The notes beneath the pieces are model-generated. The model did not search any database and was not told the DNA's origin. It saw nothing but the letters and a program-made list of their open reading frames with translations. Shown here piece by piece: positions 5,902 to 8,872 of a stretch of DNA of 8,872 nucleotides (positions are counted from its first letter, which is position 1; each line of letters begins with the position of its first letter). Location: assembly GCA_030612185.1 (NCBI GenBank), contig JAUWOI010000154.1:1-8872 (forward strand), in the 5' to 3' direction. The DNA comes from Anaerolineae bacterium (GTDB lineage: Bacteria; Chloroflexota; Anaerolineae; B4-G1). Both the position numbers and the translations under genes were made by a program.

Positions 5902-8872
5902 TAGACCAACCCCAGCGAACAGATAATGCGCGGTTCCTGTGTCTCTTGCGCCTCCTGCACCAGGCACAGTTTATCATCTTCGTACAAGTTCACCACCAGT
6001 TCGGCCAGTTGTTCGTCCTGCACGCCGCTGCGCAGTTGCCGGTTGAGCTTATCTTTGGCGCTCTCCCGCAACGGGAAGCGGTAAATCTGTTCCACTGCTT
6101 TGACGAGGGCTTGTGAAGCAGGCAATGACTCAAACAATGTGCCGTGGAGCCGCCTGGCATACTCGCTCAGTCGCTCATAAGTCTTGAACCGCGCCCCCGA
6201 CGGGCGGCCCAACTGCCCGCCCACAAACTTGCTCTCGGTCATAATGTGCGCCACGCCGCTTTGTACTATATCGTGATGGCTCTCCTGGCGCGGCAGGGCA
6301 GGGGTGTCCAAAGCACATTCGGCAGCGCGCAAGACGGCAAACTGGGATTCGCTGACGCTGTTGCCGTCCCGGTCCATCCAGGCCAGGGCGCTGTTGCCCT
6401 CAGTGGTATTCAAATAGACCAGCACCCCAGCCGGGCCAGAACGACTGAAGTCGTCACTACGAGTCCCCAACGCGGAGCGCTCACGGTCGCCGGCGGGATG
6501 CGCTTTGGTCGAGTAGACCACCGCCGGCAGTTTGGGGATAACCGTCTTTAGTTTGGGGTTGGCATCGGTGGCGTTCTTCCATATCTGGTAAGCGTGAGAC
6601 ACCAGGTCAATCTCGGTGTCCTGTTCATCGTCCAAAATGCCCGTCTTTTCGTGGTACAGGTCAATGAGCGGACGGTCGTCGGCGTCATCTTCAAAGAACG
6701 CCTCATCTGTGCCCACCACCTCGGCGTTTTCCCGCAATCGCTGGCGCAGCCGTTCGCGCAGGCGGATGATGCGTTCCACACCCTCGGCGGGCCAAAAGGT
6801 GTAACACAAGATGTCCGCGGACTGTTGCCCAATGCGGTCAATGCGCCCGGCCCGTTGAACCAGCCGGATGATGGCCCAGGGCAAATCATAATTAACCACG
6901 ATGAAGCCATCTTGCAGGTTTTGCCCCTCGCTGAGGACGTCGGTAGACACCAGCACCCGCAATTCGTCGTCGGACCTGATCTGCTCTCGCTTGTTGTTGC
7001 TCACCGGGCTAAAGCGCCACGCCAACCCGGTCGGATCGGATGAGCCGCCGGTGACGCCAGCCAGTCTGTCCACGCCCCGCGCCTGTAGTTGCTGCTCCAG
7101 GTAGCACACCGTGTCGGCGAACTGGCTGAAAACCAGCACCTTGTCCTGCGGATGCGTCTCCGTCAGCAACCGGTGCAGTCCGTTCAGTTTGGCGTCCTGA
7201 TCCACGTCCCACTCGCCAAACAGTTGCCAGATACTCAACAGATCTCTGGCATCAGCCCGCAAGTGTTGGCCCAGGCTTCTCTTGAACAGGTCGGGCCGTA
7301 TCCACTTGAAGCGGCGCTTATAGCGGGTGGCATAGAGCTCATAGGCGGCGGCAGCGCGTTCCCTGAAGGCGCCCTTAGAAACCGGGTTTTTTTCCCAAAA
7401 CCCGGTTTCTTCACCAGCGTCTTCACCAGCGTCGTCGTCAAACAGATCAAGCGTGCTGTAATCAACCGCGTCCGCGTCTTCGTCCTCAATGCGGGTATCC
7501 AGCATCTCTGCGCCCTGCGTGCCAATGGGCAGCGGCAGGTCGTTTTCCAGGGCGTGAATAAAGATATGGTTGCGCAGGATGTGCCGCTCGACCGAAAGCA
7601 AGAAAGAGTATCCGCTGCTCTCCAGTCGCTTGAACAGGTTGGTGCGGCAAAAGCCCATCAATCGCCTACCGCCCCGCGAGAGGTCATCCAATATCTTGCA
7701 TTCCCTCTCGCTGGGCGATTGCTTTGGTTTCCCTACCACATAGTTTCCCAAACCGTAGCGGGGCAGTTCGAGGCTATTGATGGTGTCCACCACATTGTCT
7801 GTGTACATCCGCGCATACTGGTCGTTGGGGTCGCTCTCGTCTATGGGGAAACGCACTGTCTCGGGATGACGGGTGGGAAAGTAAGCGCGGGAACCGTCGG
7901 CAAAGGACAGATATTTGCGCCCGCTCTCCGGGTCTGGCGTGGCATAGTTGTCGCGGACAAAGCTGCGCGTGCGCCGCACCATGAACAGGCTCATCAGTTC
8001 TCGCCAATCGTCGGCGTATTCGCTCTTCTCGAACGCTTCCAGGGAACGCAAGGGGCACTGGTGGCGGCGATTGAACTCGATCTCGCCAATCTCGCGCAGC
8101 AGTCTTTCCGGGCGAATGCCTAGATCGGCTGTCTCTGGCACGAACAGACGCAGTTGACTCGACAAGTCCAGATAGGTCTTGTTGTACGGGGTGGCCGACA
8201 GCAGGATGCAACGGCTCTCATTCTTCTGAACGTATTCGTGAATCGCGCCATACCGTTTGCCCTCGCGGTTGCGCAAGTTCTGGCTTTCGTCAATCAAGAC
8301 CAGCCGATACCGTCGCAGGTCGGGCAACCCGTTGATGACGCGGCTGATGGACAGCACTTTGGCCCGCAGGCCATACTCGTCCCGGTAGAACTCCCACATC
8401 TTGACCAGGTTCTTGGGGCAGATGATCAAGGTCTCTATCGAGTAGTCCTCCTCGAAAACCTTGGCCAGCGCCGTGCCCATCAATGTTTTGCCCAGCCCGA
8501 CCACATCGCCGATCAGCACACCGCCCCGCCGGTTCAAATGTCGCGCGGCGATCTTGACCGCCGCCGTCTGGAAATCAAACAGTTCGTCACGCAACCGCCG
8601 GGGAATGGCGAACTCGGTCAGGCCCGCCCGCGCTTCGCGGGAGAGGTGATAGGCCATCTTGAGGTAAATGTAATAGGGCGGGATCAGATTCTCACTGGCC
8701 CAACTTTCATCAATGATCTCGACCAGTTCCTGCGAGATGTCCACGCACCAGCGGTCGCTCCAGCGATCCTCGAACCAGCGGGCCAGTTTGTCGCCCGCAT
8801 CCTGGTCCACCACGTCAATGTTCAGTTCGCCCTGTCCGGCCAGGCCGGAGAAGGTGAGGTTGCTGCTGCCCA
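5901..8872 (-). CDS. PLD-domain/SNF2-type helicase fusion, 5' partial
   Basis: ATP-dependent superfamily 2 (SNF2/RapA-like) helicase or translocase with an N-terminal phospholipase D-type nuclease domain, mostly outside the window. A GTG at 8813 could be taken as the start, but the frame stays open to the edge and the 19 codons before it read GSSNLTFSGL...QGELNID, the second half of a PLD (HKD) domain; 8813 is therefore rejected as the start. Numbering from 8813: Walker A GLGKT at 106-110, DESQ (motif II) at 175-178, SAT (motif III) at 206-208, VFSQF (motif IV) at 561-565, STDVLSEGQN (motif V) near 623-632 and QRAGRIDRIGQ (motif VI) at 653-663, so both RecA lobes look intact. An acidic linker at about 441-469 separates the lobes and contains a repeat-derived insertion. 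Residues 760-970 form a C-terminal region I cannot assign. It is the first visible gene of the operon. Seen: helicase motifs and PLD tail. Inferred: role in defence. Confidence 0.95.
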   Translation of the reverse strand, partial: GSSNLTFSGLAGQGELNIDVVDQDAGDKLARWFEDRWSDRWCVDISQELVEIIDESWASENLIPPYYIYLKMAYHLSREARAGLTEFAIPRRLRDELFDFQTAAVKIAARHLNRRGGVLIGDVVGLGKTLMGTALAKVFEEDYSIETLIICPKNLVKMWEFYRDEYGLRAKVLSISRVINGLPDLRRYRLVLIDESQNLRNREGKRYGAIHEYVQKNESRCILLSATPYNKTYLDLSSQLRLFVPETADLGIRPERLLREIGEIEFNRRHQCPLRSLEAFEKSEYADDWRELMSLFMVRRTRSFVRDNYATPDPESGRKYLSFADGSRAYFPTRHPETVRFPIDESDPNDQYARMYTDNVVDTINSLELPRYGLGNYVVGKPKQSPSERECKILDDLSRGGRRLMGFCRTNLFKRLESSGYSFLLSVERHILRNHIFIHALENDLPLPIGTQGAEMLDTRIEDEDADAVDYSTLDLFDDDAGEDAGEETGFWEKNPVSKGAFRERAAAAYELYATRYKRRFKWIRPDLFKRSLGQHLRADARDLLSIWQLFGEWDVDQDAKLNGLHRLLTETHPQDKVLVFSQFADTVCYLEQQLQARGVDRLAGVTGGSSDPTGLAWRFSPVSNNKREQIRSDDELRVLVSTDVLSEGQNLQDGFIVVNYDLPWAIIRLVQRAGRIDRIGQQSADILCYTFWPAEGVERIIRLRERLRQRLRENAEVVGTDEAFFEDDADDRPLIDLYHEKTGILDDEQDTEIDLVSHAYQIWKNATDANPKLKTVIPKLPAVVYSTKAHPAGDRERSALGTRSDDFSRSGPAGVLVYLNTTEGNSALAWMDRDGNSVSESQFAVLRAAECALDTPALPRQESHHDIVQSGVAHIMTESKFVGGQLGRPSGARFKTYERLSEYARRLHGTLFESLPASQALVKAVEQIYRFPLRESAKDKLNRQLRSGVQDEQLAELVVNLYEDDKLCLVQEAQETQEPRIICSLGLV
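6439..6462. repeat. Dispersed ACGACTGAAGTCGT-type repeat in helicase C-terminus
   Basis: An interrupted palindrome ACGACT-GA-AGTCGT at 6441-6454 is followed by CACTACGA. This matches my memory of a frequent dispersed repeat in Chloroflexota-like genomes. It is read in frame as part of GTRSDDFSRSG in the unassigned C-terminal region of the helicase, just before VLVYLNTTEGN, which looks family-conserved. Confidence 0.6.
7377..7410. repeat. 34-bp palindromic repeat, copy A, in-frame in helicase
   Basis: Perfect 14-bp inverted repeat, AGAAACCGGGTTTT at 7377-7390 and its exact reverse complement at 7397-7410, with a 6-base loop. Read on the minus strand it encodes ETGFWEKNPVS in the acidic linker between the two helicase lobes, about residues 469-479 counted from 8813. 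It matches copies B and C in length, ends and orientation. Confidence 0.93.
7408..7431. repeat. Tandem 12-bp repeat in helicase linker
   Basis: TCTTCACCAGCG occurs twice in direct succession, overlapping the right end of palindrome copy A. It encodes a four-residue duplication (DAGEDAGE) in the acidic linker. The simplest explanation is slippage in an unconstrained linker. Confidence 0.85.
8814..8872 (-). other. C-terminal half of PLD (HKD) nuclease domain
   Basis: Nineteen complete codons ahead of the GTG at 8813, in the helicase frame with no stop, read GSSNLTFSGLAGQGELNID. The GSSNxTxxGL...ELN pattern is the strand and loop that follow the HxK of a phospholipase D-type catalytic motif in PLD-helicase fusions. 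The HxK itself must lie beyond position 8872. Confidence 0.85.

Noticed and set aside
5837..5977. N-terminal extension of the methyltransferase to a start at 5977
   Set aside because: It overlaps the end of the helicase gene, translates the palindromic repeat and the 11-bp tandem repeat, and lacks the strong ribosome binding site found before 5836.
5123..7410. The palindromes as a CRISPR array
   Set aside because: The three copies are about 700-1500 bases apart, with genes rather than short spacers between them.
7089..8123. 344-codon plus-strand open frame
   Set aside because: It is antisense to conserved helicase motifs, has no recognisable domain and even translates the palindromic repeat. 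It is a shadow frame.
8811..8813. GTG at 8813 as the true helicase start
   Set aside because: The frame is open to the window edge and encodes a PLD-type motif upstream.
2480..8872. Assignment to DISARM class 1 or BREX
   Set aside because: The helicase and methylase types fit parts of these systems, but the defining partners (DrmA, DrmB, PglZ, BrxC) are not in the window, so a named call is not supported.

Overview
The window holds one minus-strand operon, read from high to low coordinates, that looks like a DNA-targeting anti-phage or restriction island. In order of transcription it contains: a PLD-nuclease/SNF2-type helicase fusion whose N-terminus is cut by the right edge of the window; a large Eco57I-like adenine-N6 DNA methyltransferase (1118 aa from the start chosen here); a DUF262/DUF1524 protein of the GmrSD nuclease family (678 aa); and a short DprA/SLOG-like protein (146 aa) that seems to have lost its normal C-terminus. 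The last three genes are tightly coupled: the methyltransferase stop abuts the DUF262 ATG, and the DUF262 stop abuts the ATG of the DprA-like gene. I saw no credible plus-strand gene, RNA gene or CRISPR array.

Layout: 8872-5901 helicase (partial, 5' end off-window); 5900-5837 a 64-nt spacer with a 34-bp palindrome, an 11-bp tandem repeat and a strong ribosome binding site; 5836-2480 methyltransferase; 2479-443 DUF262/DUF1524 protein; 442-2 DprA-like remnant, which ends in AT-rich DNA unlike the rest. The operon promoter is not in the window, and no convincing terminator is visible.

Organism: most of the DNA is GC-rich (hand counts of about 67-72% in several 60-base lines). Short dispersed repeats sit inside the genes: a 34-bp palindrome with AGAAACC/GGTTTCT ends (three copies), a repeat containing CCTGTCCTGAGCGTAGCCG, and a repeat containing ACGACTGAAGTCGT. 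From memory, such repeats are common in Chloroflexota (Anaerolineae/Caldilineae-type) and some other environmental bacteria. The assignment to that phylum is inference.

How the genes may work together (inference): the methyltransferase marks self DNA and carries the target specificity. Its specificity region is a low-GC patch, as if swapped in. The helicase would translocate on DNA and the PLD domain and/or the HNH-like DUF1524 domain would cut. The DprA-like protein might bind DNA or sense a nucleotide. I do not recognise this exact four-gene set as a named system. It shares parts with DISARM class 1 (SNF2 helicase plus adenine methylase), BREX (PglX-like methylase) and GmrSD/SspE (DUF262), but the diagnostic partners of DISARM and BREX are not in this window.
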